From: Roseibium alexandrii DFL-11
GTDB taxonomy: Bacteria; Pseudomonadota; Alphaproteobacteria; Rhizobiales; Stappiaceae
NCBI RefSeq assembly: GCF_000158095.2
Contig: NZ_CM011002.1
Span: 487,541 to 551,540, forward strand
Direction: 5' to 3'
Length of the DNA stretch: 64,000 nt
Part shown: piece after piece, positions 15,735 through 24,227 of the stretch
Position numbering within the stretch: the first letter of the stretch is position 1
Layout: each line of letters starts with the position of its first letter
Program-made: the position numbers and the translations under genes
Notes under the pieces: generated by a model
The model's input: the letters and a program-made list of their open reading frames with translations, nothing else
The model's database searches: none
What the model was told of the DNA's origin: nothing

Positions 15735-16558
15735 AGCCCCATCTTCTGCCGTGCCACATAAAGTGACAGTACGGCAGCGTTGGACACATTCAGCGAGCGG
15801 ATTTCGCCGGGCATGTCGAGCCGGGCCAGGAGACCGCAGGCTTCGCGCACGCCTTGTCGCACACCTTTTCCTTCCGACCCGAGGACCAGAACGGTCTTGT
15901 CGGTGAAGTCGGTGTCTTCAAGGCTCGCGTGACCATCGCTGTCCAGCGCGATGCAGCCAAAGCCTTGCTCCTTCATTTCTGTTATGAAGCGGGCCATGTT
16001 TTTCACCCGCACATGCTTGATCATATCGAGTGCGCCCGAGGCGGATTTAGCAAGAACGGGGCCTTCTTCCGGGGCGTGGCGTTCTGTGGTCACGACGGCA
16101 TCGGCGTCCAGGGCGACAGCAGAGCGCAGGATCGCACCGACATTGTGCGGATCGGTGACCTGATCCAGGGCCAGAATCAGCCGGGCGCCTTTTAAGTGTT
16201 CCGCGCCATAGGCGGGCAGTGGATCCGCTTCCAGGATCATGCCCTGGTGGACGGCGTCCTTGGTGACCATCCGGTCCAGTTCCTTGGGGCGCTTGTCCTC
16301 AACCGGAACATCTATAACAACGCCGCGCTCTTGCAGACGGTTCTTTGCATTCTCCGTTGCATAGAGTTTCAGGCGCTTGCGATCCTTGTTGGCGAAGGCT
16401 GCTTCCACCGTGTGCAGGCCATAAAGCAAGACGGGGCCTTCCGGAGGCAAACCGGGACGGCGTGGTCCCGGTTTGCCCTTGGTTTTAGAAAAGCGGCCTT
16501 GGGCGTTGCCGGAACCGTGGCGCTGAGTTTTCCATGCAGGTTTATTATCGTCGGTCAT
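15731..16558 (-). CDS. rlmB: 23S rRNA (guanosine-2'-O-)-methyltransferase RlmB-type
   Basis: SpoU/TrmH (SPOUT) methyltransferase of 275 aa. A basic, Pro/Gly-rich N-terminus (about 1-40) precedes the RNA-binding substrate domain (LLYGLHTVEAAF...) and the knotted catalytic domain. The three family motifs are visible: DPHNVGAILRSA near 136, VLVLGSEGKGV near 220, and LDMPGEIRSLNVSNAA near 245. The start MTDDNK is the first plausible ATG; upstream extension would run antisense through the thioesterase gene. A TrmH-family enzyme with another RNA target is possible. Confidence 0.85.
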   Translation of the reverse strand: MTDDNKPAWKTQRHGSGNAQGRFSKTKGKPGPRRPGLPPEGPVLLYGLHTVEAAFANKDRKRLKLYATENAKNRLQERGVVIDVPVEDKRPKELDRMVTKDAVHQGMILEADPLPAYGAEHLKGARLILALDQVTDPHNVGAILRSAVALDADAVVTTERHAPEEGPVLAKSASGALDMIKHVRVKNMARFITEMKEQGFGCIALDSDGHASLEDTDFTDKTVLVLGSEGKGVRQGVREACGLLARLDMPGEIRSLNVSNAAVLSLYVARQKMGL

Positions 16559-16578
16559 TTTGCATGCTCTAGCGCCAA

Positions 16579-17103
16579 TCAGCGTCCAGGGGAAGAGGCT
16601 GCAGGATTGGGAAAGATCATGCAGCTGACCGTCGCATGAGCAATCAGCTTGCCGCGGGCATCTTTCAACTCGCCTTCCGATGTTGCCAGCCGGGAGCCGC
16701 GATGGACAATGCGCCCTTCGCACGTGACTTCCCCGCTGCCTGGCATCAAAGGCCTGACCATGTTCACTGTCAGGGATGTGGTTGTGTAGAACTCGCCGGG
16801 TTCCAGGCAGGTGTGAACTGCGCAACTGAGGGCACTGTCCAGGATCGTGGAAATCCAGCCGCCATGAATTGTGCCCAGCGGATTGAGGAATTGCTTTTCC
16901 GGCTGACCGACGAAGACCGCACGCCCATGATCAAATTCCTTCAAACGGATATTGGATTGGAGCATGATTGGCGGAGCCGGCAGCTGACCATCGAGCATCA
17001 GCTTGAAAACATCCATTCCGGAGATGCCCGCCACCTGCTCCTTCGGCAAAGCGTCGAACTGATAGGTTTTGCCGTTTTCCGTTACGGTTTGCGCTGTGGT
17101 CAT
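16579..17103 (-). CDS. PaaI-type hotdog thioesterase
   Basis: Hotdog-fold acyl-CoA thioesterase of 174 aa. LGTIHGGWISTILDSAL (about 75-92) is the central helix segment with the His/Asp catalytic neighbourhood of the 4HBT/PaaI family. TTTSLTVNMVRPLMPGSGEVTCEGRIVHRGSRLATSEGEL forms the following sheet in pieces. It lies 38 bases after the MarR gene on the same strand, so it is probably regulated with it. Substrate acyl-CoA is not predictable from sequence. Confidence 0.85.
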   Translation of the reverse strand: MTTAQTVTENGKTYQFDALPKEQVAGISGMDVFKLMLDGQLPAPPIMLQSNIRLKEFDHGRAVFVGQPEKQFLNPLGTIHGGWISTILDSALSCAVHTCLEPGEFYTTTSLTVNMVRPLMPGSGEVTCEGRIVHRGSRLATSEGELKDARGKLIAHATVSCMIFPNPAASSPGR

Positions 17104-17141
17104 AGAACAGTCCTTGAAAAGAATGATTTTGGGGGATCCGG

Positions 17142-17645
17142 TTATCTAGGAAGATGTCCCCCGGGGGCCGCAGGGGGCTGTTTGGCAACGGTTTCGAGTA
17201 CACGAACGGTTTTTCTCAAGCCCGACAAGTGACCGCGAATGGCATCCGCCATTTCCGTGCCGAGTTCATTTGTCAGGTCCCGCTGGGCCTGTTCCCAGGC
17301 AGTATGAACTTCTGCAGTTAGAGTGACGCCCCTGTCGGTCAGGCGTGATGCTACCTTTCGGCCGCCGAGCTTGTGCCGTTCAATCAAGCCGGCGGCCTCT
17401 AACGGCTTCAGGTTGCGGGCAAGGGTCGAGCGGTCAATTCCAAGGTAACGGGCGATGTCGGAGGAGGAGAGGGCATCCCCACTGGCAATAACCGCCATGA
17501 GTTGCGCCTGCGTGATCTCCAGTCCAAGCGGCGCGAGATAGCGGTTGAAATGACGGGTCAACAGATTGGCCGTCCGGCGGACCGAGTGGCCGAGACATAG
17601 GCGGCCCATCTCATGAAAATCGATGTCGTCGAGCGAAGTGTTCAT
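17142..17645 (-). CDS. MarR-family transcriptional regulator
   Basis: Winged-helix regulator of 167 aa. Dimerisation helices are at the ends, and the HTH around 60-105 reads LSSSDIARYLGIDRSTLARNLKPLEAAGLI followed by the wing (RKVASRLTDRG). The ATG at 17645 has no Shine-Dalgarno site; a perfect 20-bp palindrome abuts it instead, so repression and start are intertwined. It probably controls itself and the downstream thioesterase. The effector is unknown. Confidence 0.88.
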   Translation of the reverse strand: MNTSLDDIDFHEMGRLCLGHSVRRTANLLTRHFNRYLAPLGLEITQAQLMAVIASGDALSSSDIARYLGIDRSTLARNLKPLEAAGLIERHKLGGRKVASRLTDRGVTLTAEVHTAWEQAQRDLTNELGTEMADAIRGHLSGLRKTVRVLETVAKQPPAAPGGHLPR

Positions 17646-17664
17646 ATGTTGTAGCTACAACATA
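17645..17664. promoter_or_regulatory. MarR operator palindrome
   Basis: Perfect 20-bp palindrome TATGTTGTAGCTACAACATA. Its first base is the A of the marR start codon (minus strand). MarR proteins bind such 16-20-bp palindromes. Binding here would block the promoter and the start region of marR. The GST gene ends 71 bases away on the same strand. Confidence 0.7.
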
Positions 17665-17734
17665 ATGATAAGCGCCGCAATGATCCTGTCGTGCCATCGC
17701 ATGGAAGCAGCGAGGAGGTTCTGCCCGACTTCGG

Positions 17735-18376
17735 TCAACTCTCGCGCAGATCCTCGTATGACACCATCACGTGCTCGCGGAAAGCGATGCGTTCGGTGAG
17801 CCGGTGATAATAGCGTTTCAAACGGGGCAGATCCGCGCGATCGATATCGATGTCGTAGTACCGATAGAGAATGTGGCCGAACTGGATGTCCGCCAATGTG
17901 AAGTCGGGACCAGCCAGAAAGGGATTGTTCGTCAGCCGCTGCTCGGCGATTTCGAGTTTGGATTCAAGTGCCGCAACTGCCCTTCGGATCTGGTTCCAAT
18001 CCTGGGCTTCCCGAGGTGTGCGAACCACCCGCCAGAAAACCGGTGCCGTAAACGCCATCGCGATGGTGATCTTGGACCACTCCGCCCACATGTCGACCTG
18101 CGCGCGGTCTTGCGGTTGTTCCGGCCAGAAACTCTCGGGCCCATATCTGTCCGCCAGATATCTTAAGATGGCCCCAGTCTCCCAAATCGTTTGGCCGTTT
18201 GCGTCTTGAAGAACGGGGATCGTCTGGTTTGGATTAAGCCGCCGGAAAGCTTCTGTATCTGTTCCCCCGAAGCTATGGCCTATGTCGGATCTCTCATACT
18301 CCAGGCCGAGCTCTCCAATACACCACATGAGTGCCTGAACATTGGACGATGTTTTGCGGCCCCAAACCTTGAGCAT
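17735..18376 (-). CDS. Glutathione S-transferase family protein
   Basis: Cytosolic GST of 213 aa. The N-terminal thioredoxin-like domain starts MLKVWGRKTSSNVQALMW, with Ser10/11 near the glutathione sulfur. It continues with NPNQTIPVL (cis-Pro loop) and ETGAILRYLADRYG (Glu-Thr/Ser glutathione contact). An all-helical C-domain follows (about 87-205) with the TLADIQFGHILYR N-capping region. It probably conjugates or detoxifies electrophiles. It sits upstream of the MarR pair on the same strand but separated by the operator. Confidence 0.88.
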   Translation of the reverse strand: MLKVWGRKTSSNVQALMWCIGELGLEYERSDIGHSFGGTDTEAFRRLNPNQTIPVLQDANGQTIWETGAILRYLADRYGPESFWPEQPQDRAQVDMWAEWSKITIAMAFTAPVFWRVVRTPREAQDWNQIRRAVAALESKLEIAEQRLTNNPFLAGPDFTLADIQFGHILYRYYDIDIDRADLPRLKRYYHRLTERIAFREHVMVSYEDLRES

Positions 18377-18660
18377 TGGTTGGCCTCCAATTTTACAGAA
18401 TCTGAAGCGGTGCTCTCATGCCGCCGGTTGAATATGCCTTGTAATGACTTGCGCCGCGAACAATTCAGACCCCGATTGGACGGAGAAAGTTGTCCACAGG
18501 GTAGGGGCTTGTTGCAACTCAGATCACGAGAAAACGGCGAATTCCTTGGAGGTTTCGCTCTGATTGGTGTCATAATGTTCTTAGAATTGCGAGCGGTTCT
18601 GGTGCGCTTGGGTCCAAGGTTTTCGGTCCCGGGTTGATTTTGTTCGTTTCTTTTCAAAAT
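18377..18660. other. Non-coding spacer before the tRNA-tuf cluster
   Basis: No frame with coding character or a ribosome site. It must contain the GST promoter reading left, but I cannot pick it with confidence. A single TTGTCCACA (18490-18498) is one base from a DnaA box and is not treated as functional. Confidence 0.5.
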
Positions 18661-18665
18661 CAGCG

Positions 18666-18694
18666 TTGACAGGTCAGGTCCGCATCTGCATAAC
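18666..18694 (+). promoter_or_regulatory. Sigma-70-type promoter for tRNA-Tyr/tRNA-Gly/tuf
   Basis: TTGACA (18666-18671), 17-base spacer, CATAAC (18689-18694), followed by a GC-rich discriminator typical of stringently controlled stable-RNA promoters. It lies 84 bases before tRNA-Tyr. Confidence 0.65.
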
Positions 18695-18778
18695 ACGCGC
18701 CACGGGATTGCTCGCCCCTTCCGGGCGGGCTCTTCGGTTAAGCCATCCTGATCGCTTCGGCGTGAAGCAGGACGAGAT

Positions 18779-18863
18779 GGAGGAGTGCCCGAGTGGCTAA
18801 AGGGGACGGACTGTAAATCCGTTGGCTATGCCTACGTTGGTTCGAATCCAACCTCCTCCACCA
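18779..18863 (+). tRNA. tRNA-Tyr (anticodon GTA)
   Basis: 85-base class II tRNA with a long variable arm and encoded CCA. Acceptor GGAGGAG pairs with CTCCTCC. The anticodon loop ACTGTAAATC carries GTA. It is the first gene of a tyr-gly-tuf transcript, an order also known from enterobacteria. Confidence 0.95.
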
Positions 18864-18883
18864 TCGTCTCGTTTCCTCGTTGT

Positions 18884-18957
18884 GCGGGTGTAGCTCAATG
18901 GTAGAGCAGCAGCCTTCCAAGCTGACGACGAGGGTTCGATTCCCTTCACCCGCTCCA
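18884..18957 (+). tRNA. tRNA-Gly (anticodon TCC)
   Basis: 74-base cloverleaf with encoded CCA. Acceptor GCGGGTG pairs with CACCCGC, and the anticodon loop CTTCCAA carries TCC. It follows tRNA-Tyr by 20 bases and is probably cotranscribed with tuf. Confidence 0.95.
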
Positions 18958-19122
18958 TCATGGGCCTGATCGGAGTGTCCGGAACGGAAGGCTCTTTCGC
19001 CCGGAAATCCTGAAAAGTTCTTATGGGAAGTTGTTTGCCGCTTGGGCTCTGTTCGAGGCGTCAATCAGCCGCCCGCGCGAGCCTTATCGACTGAACCGAG
19101 TACTGGACAGAGAGCGACGCCG

Positions 19123-20313
<1,191 letters not shown>

Positions 20314-20324
20314 GATGAGTTTTT

Positions 20325-20357
20325 GATTGCCGGGCTCCGGCCCGGCAATCTTGTCTT
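20325..20357 (+). terminator. Hairpin after tuf copy 1
   Basis: 10-bp perfect stem GATTGCCGGG / CCCGGCAATC around CTCCGG, followed by TTGTCTT. A moderate intrinsic terminator, 11 bases after the tuf stop. Confidence 0.75.
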
Positions 20358-20422
20358 CAAATCACTTGATTACCATGTGTTTGAAGCGTATCAGGAGCAG
20401 ATCCTGTAGAGGGATCATCTGA

Positions 20423-20498
20423 AGGGGTATAGCTCAGCTGGTAGAGCGACGGTCTCCAAAACCGTAGGTCGCGGGTTCGAACCCTGCTGCCCCTGCCA
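20423..20498 (+). tRNA. tRNA-Trp (anticodon CCA)
   Basis: 76-base cloverleaf with encoded 3' CCA. Acceptor AGGGGTA pairs with TGCCCCT, discriminator G. Anticodon loop CTCCAAA carries CCA. Its position just before secE is conserved in many proteobacteria. Confidence 0.95.
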
Positions 20499-20543
20499 CT
20501 TTTGCTCTTGATTAATTGGCCTCGAGGGCTTAAACAGTTTCCT

Positions 20544-20580
20544 CGAGTGAGGCGCGCAGAGTTTTCTGCGCGCCCACTCG
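20544..20580 (+). repeat. Strong hairpin between tRNA-Trp and secE
   Basis: CGAGTG plus GGCGCGCAGA pairs with TCTGCGCGCC plus CACTCG: 16 pairs with one bulged A and a 4-base loop, ending 22 bases before the secE ATG. No T-run follows, so it is more likely a processing or stabilising structure (for example an RNase III site) than a terminator. Confidence 0.6.
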
Positions 20581-20602
20581 CATTTAACGGACCGGAATCG
20601 GA

Positions 20603-20800
20603 ATGGCGAAGACCAATCCCTTTAAATTCATCCAAGAAGTGCGCTCCGAAACGTCCAAGGTGACGTGGCCGACGCGCAAGGAAACAGCTGTGACCACCGT
20701 TATGGTGTTCATCATGGTGATGATCGCGTCGATTTTCTTTCTCGTTGCGGATCAGCTGATGAGCCTTGGCATCGGTTACATTCTCGGGGTTGGCGGTTAA
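20603..20800 (+). CDS. secE: Preprotein translocase subunit SecE
   Basis: Single-pass SecE of 65 aa, the short form usual outside enterobacteria. The amphipathic region (FKFIQEVRSETSKVTWPTRKE) with the conserved KVTWP motif precedes one membrane helix (about 31-58). It clamps SecY in the SecYEG channel. nusG follows after 50 bases, as in nearly all bacteria. Confidence 0.95.
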   Translation: MAKTNPFKFIQEVRSETSKVTWPTRKETAVTTVMVFIMVMIASIFFLVADQLMSLGIGYILGVGG

Positions 20801-20850
20801 TTAGCCGCTGGTCTGTCTAAAGACAAGAACAACAAACGGAACTGAGATCT

Positions 20851-21381
20851 ATGGCCAAGCGCTGGTACATTGTGCACGCCTATTCGAATTTCGAGAAGAA
20901 GGTCGCCGAGTCCATTCGCGAAAAGGCCGAACAGAAAGGTTTGTCCGATCTGTTCGAGGAAATTCTCGTTCCTATGGAAAAAGTTGTGGAAGTGCGCCGC
21001 GGCCGTAAGGTTGACGCAGAGCGCAAGTTCTTCCCGGGTTATGTCCTGGTGAAGATGGACATGACCAACGAAGCGTTCCACCTGATCAGGGACACGCCGA
21101 AAGTTACCGGCTTCCTGGGCGCGGATCAAAAGCCGATGCCGATCCCGGAGAAAGAGGCTCTGCGGATCATCAACCAGGTTCAGGAAGGCGTTGATCGGCC
21201 GAAGCCGTCCGTCAGCTTTGAAGTTGGCGAGCAGGTTCGTGTGTCTGACGGTCCGTTTGCGTCCTTCTCTGGTCTCGTGGAAGAGGTCGATGACGAGCGC
21301 GCGCGCCTCAAGGTGGCTGTGTCCATCTTCGGTCGGGCAACGCCAGTTGAATTGGAATTCGGTCAGGTTGACAAACTCTGA
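20851..21381 (+). CDS. nusG: Transcription termination/antitermination factor NusG
   Basis: NusG of 176 aa. The N-terminal NGN domain ([19 protein letters not shown]...) binds the RNA polymerase clamp. The C-terminal KOW domain (about 122-176, [19 protein letters not shown]) contacts Rho or ribosomal protein S10. It couples transcription and translation. Encoded between secE and rplK as expected. Confidence 0.97.
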   Translation: MAKRWYIVHAYSNFEKKVAESIREKAEQKGLSDLFEEILVPMEKVVEVRRGRKVDAERKFFPGYVLVKMDMTNEAFHLIRDTPKVTGFLGADQKPMPIPEKEALRIINQVQEGVDRPKPSVSFEVGEQVRVSDGPFASFSGLVEEVDDERARLKVAVSIFGRATPVELEFGQVDKL

Positions 21382-21412
21382 CTGTTTGCTGTCCCGCGGG
21401 GCAGCTTGAGTG

Positions 21413-21431
21413 CCGGATATGAACTATCCGG
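21413..21431 (+). promoter_or_regulatory. Leader hairpin upstream of rplK
   Basis: CCGGATA / TATCCGG, 7-bp perfect stem with loop TGAAC, in the 161-base nusG-rplK gap. It may belong to the L1/L11 autoregulatory leader, though I cannot show an L1-binding mimic. Confidence 0.35.
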
Positions 21432-21542
21432 AATGAAGTCGGTGGCAGGTTCATGCACTCTTCGCCGGGTGCTCCAACGGGCCACACCACCAACTCCCAG
21501 ATGGTCAAATTGCCGTTTGGCCATGTATAATTGGAGAGAACA

Positions 21543-21971
21543 ATGGCGAAGAAGATCGAAGGCTTCCTGAAGCTTCAGGTGCCGGCAGGCTCCGCGACCC
21601 CGTCCCCGCCCATCGGGCCGGCACTTGGTCAGCGTGGTCTGAACATCATGGAGTTCTGTAAGGCGTTCAACGCGCAGACCCAGGATGTTGAAAAGGGTGC
21701 GCCGTGCCCGACCGTGATTACTTACTACTCCGACAAGTCCTTCACGTTTGAAGTGAAGACAGCTCCGGTCAGCTTCTTCTTGAAGAAAGCTGCCAAGCTG
21801 CCGAAGGGTTCGTCCACTCCAGGCCGCGGCACCGTCGGTTCCGTGAGCAAGGCTCAAGTGAAAGAAATCGCTGAAGCCAAAATGAAGGACCTGAACGCCA
21901 ACGACATCGATGCAGCAATGCTTATGGTTGAAGGCTCCGCCCGTTCCATGGGCTTCGAGGTAACGGAGTAA
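21543..21971 (+). CDS. rplK: 50S ribosomal protein L11
   Basis: 142 aa, standard size. The proline-rich N-domain ([11 protein letters not shown]) is the thiostrepton/stalk-base region and the C-domain binds 23S rRNA helices 43-44. L11 at the stalk base helps trigger RelA. ATG 21543 follows GGAGAGAACA; an upstream in-frame codon at 21531 would add four unusual residues. rplA starts four bases after the stop. Confidence 0.97.
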   Translation: MAKKIEGFLKLQVPAGSATPSPPIGPALGQRGLNIMEFCKAFNAQTQDVEKGAPCPTVITYYSDKSFTFEVKTAPVSFFLKKAAKLPKGSSTPGRGTVGSVSKAQVKEIAEAKMKDLNANDIDAAMLMVEGSARSMGFEVTE

Positions 21972-21975
21972 GATC

Positions 21976-22674
21976 ATGGCGAAGGTTGGAAAACGTATTT
22001 CTACAGCGCGTGAAGGTATCGACCGTAACAAGCTGTACTCCCTGAACGAAGCCATCAGCCTCGTAAAGGGTCGCTCCAAGACCAAGTTCGACGAAACCGT
22101 TGAAGTTGCGATCAACCTGGGCGTCGATCCGCGTCACGCTGACCAGATGGTTCGCGGCGTATGCGTTCTGCCGAACGGAACCGGTAAGAGCGTCAAGGTT
22201 GCAGTGTTTGCGCGCGGCGACAAGGCTGAAGAAGCAAAAGCTGCTGGCGCAGACATTGTTGGCGCAGAAGAGCTGGTTCAGGAAGTTCAGGGCGGCAAGA
22301 TCGATTTCGATACCGTCATTGCAACTCCGGACATGATGCCGCTGGTCGGCCGTCTCGGTAAGGTCCTCGGCCCGCGCGGCATGATGCCGAACCCGAAAGT
22401 AGGCACCGTGACCCCGGACGTCACCAAGGCTGTCAACGACGCGAAAGGCGGCGCTGTTCAGTTCCGTGTCGAAAAAGCCGGTATCGTCCACGCCGGTGTT
22501 GGCAAGGTGTCTTTCTCTGAAGACAAGATCTCGGAGAACATCAAGGCCCTGTTCGATGCTGTCCAGAAGGCGAAGCCGACGGGCGCAAAAGGCACCTACA
22601 TGAAGCGCGTTGCTCTGTCCTCTACGATGGGCCCGGGCGTTAAAGTCGATATCGCGAGCGTTGCTGGCGAATAA
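21976..22674 (+). CDS. rplA: 50S ribosomal protein L1
   Basis: 232 aa, full-length two-domain L1 that forms the mobile L1 stalk at the E site and moves deacylated tRNA out. The conserved segment [14 protein letters not shown] appears as [19 protein letters not shown] near 132. In other bacteria L1 represses its own operon by binding the leader. Four bases separate it from rplK. Confidence 0.97.
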   Translation: MAKVGKRISTAREGIDRNKLYSLNEAISLVKGRSKTKFDETVEVAINLGVDPRHADQMVRGVCVLPNGTGKSVKVAVFARGDKAEEAKAAGADIVGAEELVQEVQGGKIDFDTVIATPDMMPLVGRLGKVLGPRGMMPNPKVGTVTPDVTKAVNDAKGGAVQFRVEKAGIVHAGVGKVSFSEDKISENIKALFDAVQKAKPTGAKGTYMKRVALSSTMGPGVKVDIASVAGE

Positions 22675-22701
22675 TCCGGTCTACACGGATTGAATACAAG
22701 T

Positions 22702-22744
22702 TTCAGCCTTTGGGCTGAATAGATCCGGCGGTTCGCCGCCGGAT
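22702..22744 (+). promoter_or_regulatory. Twin hairpins in the rplA-rplJ leader
   Basis: TTCAGCC / GGCTGAA (22702-22719) is followed by ATCCGGCGG / CCGCCGGAT with a TTCG tetraloop (22723-22744). No T-run follows. The 321-base gap to rplJ is where the L10 leader, bound by L10(L12)4 for autoregulation, lies in other bacteria. The stretch 22860-22995 is also GC-rich and potentially folded, ending in the GGAGAAGG ribosome site of rplJ. Confidence 0.5.
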
Positions 22745-22995
22745 TGCCCTGTCCGAGACTGCAGGTGCCGGGAAACTGGCTTAAGCCGATAAAGGCCTGC
22801 ATAGATGGGTGAGAACCGAATTTTCCGCGGCACGCGGGCAACCGGTTCGAACCAGACCTTGCCGACACTTTTTTAAGTGCAGGTGAGGGGACAGGACCCT
22901 GAGCGTCGTCTATGCAGGCGGTTCCGGGTTCGGGACCACCGCACAGGCGGCAAGGTAAACCGGTGGCGAATTTCGCCATCAAATGGAGAAGGCAA

Positions 22996-23514
22996 GTGGA
23001 AAGAGCGGAAAAGCAAGAGTTCGTGACATCCTTCAACGCCGAGCTGGCTGACACCGGCGTCGTTGTCGTCGCGCACTATGCAGGCCTCTCGGTTGCACAA
23101 ATGACGGCCTTGCGGTCGTCAGTACGTGAAGCCGGCGGTTCTGTAAAAGTCGCAAAAAACCGCCTTGTGAAACTCGCCCTCAAAGGCACTGACCTTGAGC
23201 ACATCTCCGACCTGCTCCAGGGCCCGACCGTACTCGTCTATTCCGACGATCCGGTTGCAGCACCGAAAGCAGCTGTCGATTTCGCCAAGGCCAACACTCA
23301 GTTGGAAATCCTTGGTGGTGCTCTTGGAACGACAAACCTGAACCCGGAAGGGGTCAAGTCTCTGGCCACAATGCCGTCGCTCGACGAGCTGCGTGCAAAG
23401 CTGGTTGGCATGATTCAGACACCGGGAACGCGCATTGCGCAGGTTGTCAACGCACCGGCCGGGCAACTCGCCCGCGTCTTCGGCGCGTACGCCAAGAAGG
23501 ACGAGGCCGCATAA
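22996..23514 (+). CDS. rplJ: 50S ribosomal protein L10
   Basis: Stalk protein of 172 aa that anchors L7/L12 dimers to the ribosome. The first residues ([14 protein letters not shown]) match the family start (MDRAEKREFV..). That sets GTG 22996 as the initiator, four bases after GGAGAAGG; a longer frame from 22912 would cover the leader. The C-terminal helix (about 140-172) holds the L7/L12 docking sites. Confidence 0.95.
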   Translation: MERAEKQEFVTSFNAELADTGVVVVAHYAGLSVAQMTALRSSVREAGGSVKVAKNRLVKLALKGTDLEHISDLLQGPTVLVYSDDPVAAPKAAVDFAKANTQLEILGGALGTTNLNPEGVKSLATMPSLDELRAKLVGMIQTPGTRIAQVVNAPAGQLARVFGAYAKKDEAA

Positions 23515-23574
23515 GGCGCCCCCAAACACTGTCTAATGAACCCAAACACTGGTTCGAACTGAAGGTACTGAAAA

Positions 23575-23949
23575 ATGGCTGATCTTGAAAAGCTCGTAGA
23601 AGAACTGTCCGCACTGACCGTTATGGAAGCTGCTGAACTGTCCAAACTTCTTGAAGAGAAGTGGGGCGTTTCTGCTGCTGCTCCGGTTGCAGTTGCTGCC
23701 GCTGCTGGTGGTGGTGAAGCTGCTGCTGCTGAAGAAAAGACTGAATTTGATGTTGTTCTGGCATCTGCTGGCGACAAGAAAATCAACGTCATCAAAGAAG
23801 TCCGTGCAATCACCGGTCTTGGCCTGAAAGAAGCTAAAGAGCTCGTCGAAAGCGCTCCGAAAGCGGTCAAGGAAGCAGTGTCCAAGGACGAAGCTGAAGA
23901 GCTGAAGAAGAAGCTGGAAGAAGCTGGTGCTTCTGTCGAGCTGAAGTAA
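23575..23949 (+). CDS. rplL: 50S ribosomal protein L7/L12
   Basis: 124 aa. The N-terminal dimerisation helices, an Ala/Gly-rich hinge ([20 protein letters not shown], about 36-56) and the C-terminal factor-binding domain with [21 protein letters not shown] are all typical. It recruits translation GTPases. The gene uses a restricted, highly expressed codon set. Confidence 0.97.
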   Translation: MADLEKLVEELSALTVMEAAELSKLLEEKWGVSAAAPVAVAAAAGGGEAAAAEEKTEFDVVLASAGDKKINVIKEVRAITGLGLKEAKELVESAPKAVKEAVSKDEAEELKKKLEEAGASVELK

Positions 23950-23951
23950 TT

Positions 23952-24000
23952 AAGGCGGAAACGCCTTATACGGTCCCGGGGGTTCCCGGGACCGGTTTTC
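23952..24000 (+). terminator. Attenuator-like hairpins between rplL and rpoB
   Basis: AAGGCG-GAAA-CGCCTT is followed by a 10-bp stem CGGTCCCGGG / CCCGGGACCG with loop GGTT, then GTTTTC. A partial terminator here would lower rpoBC relative to L7/L12, as the rplL-rpoB attenuator does in E. coli. The remaining bases to rpoB (24001-24227) form its leader and show no gene. Confidence 0.65.
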
Positions 24001-24227
24001 GCCCCGGCGGGTTTGACCCGTTTCCGGGGCAAACGTCCCACTAGAGGTCTGTTTTTCCTGAGACGTATTCAGGTAAGGTCCCTAGATCCAAAATCCGGTC
24101 GATTCTTCGCATTTGCACAGAAGATTGACCTTGTTTGGTGGACGGTTTTCCGAAGCGCCCGGGCTGCGGCCCGATTGGACAAGGGGCGTTTCGGGAAGCC
24201 GTTTTCCTGCCGATACGAGGAGCGACA

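Noticed and set aside
18490-18498. DnaA-box-like TTGTCCACA
   Set aside because: One mismatch, single copy, no AT-rich unwinding region or replication genes nearby.
21502-21531. Promoter with TATAAT just before rplK
   Set aside because: The -35 is poor, the spacer is 18, and transcription would begin inside the ribosome site of rplK.
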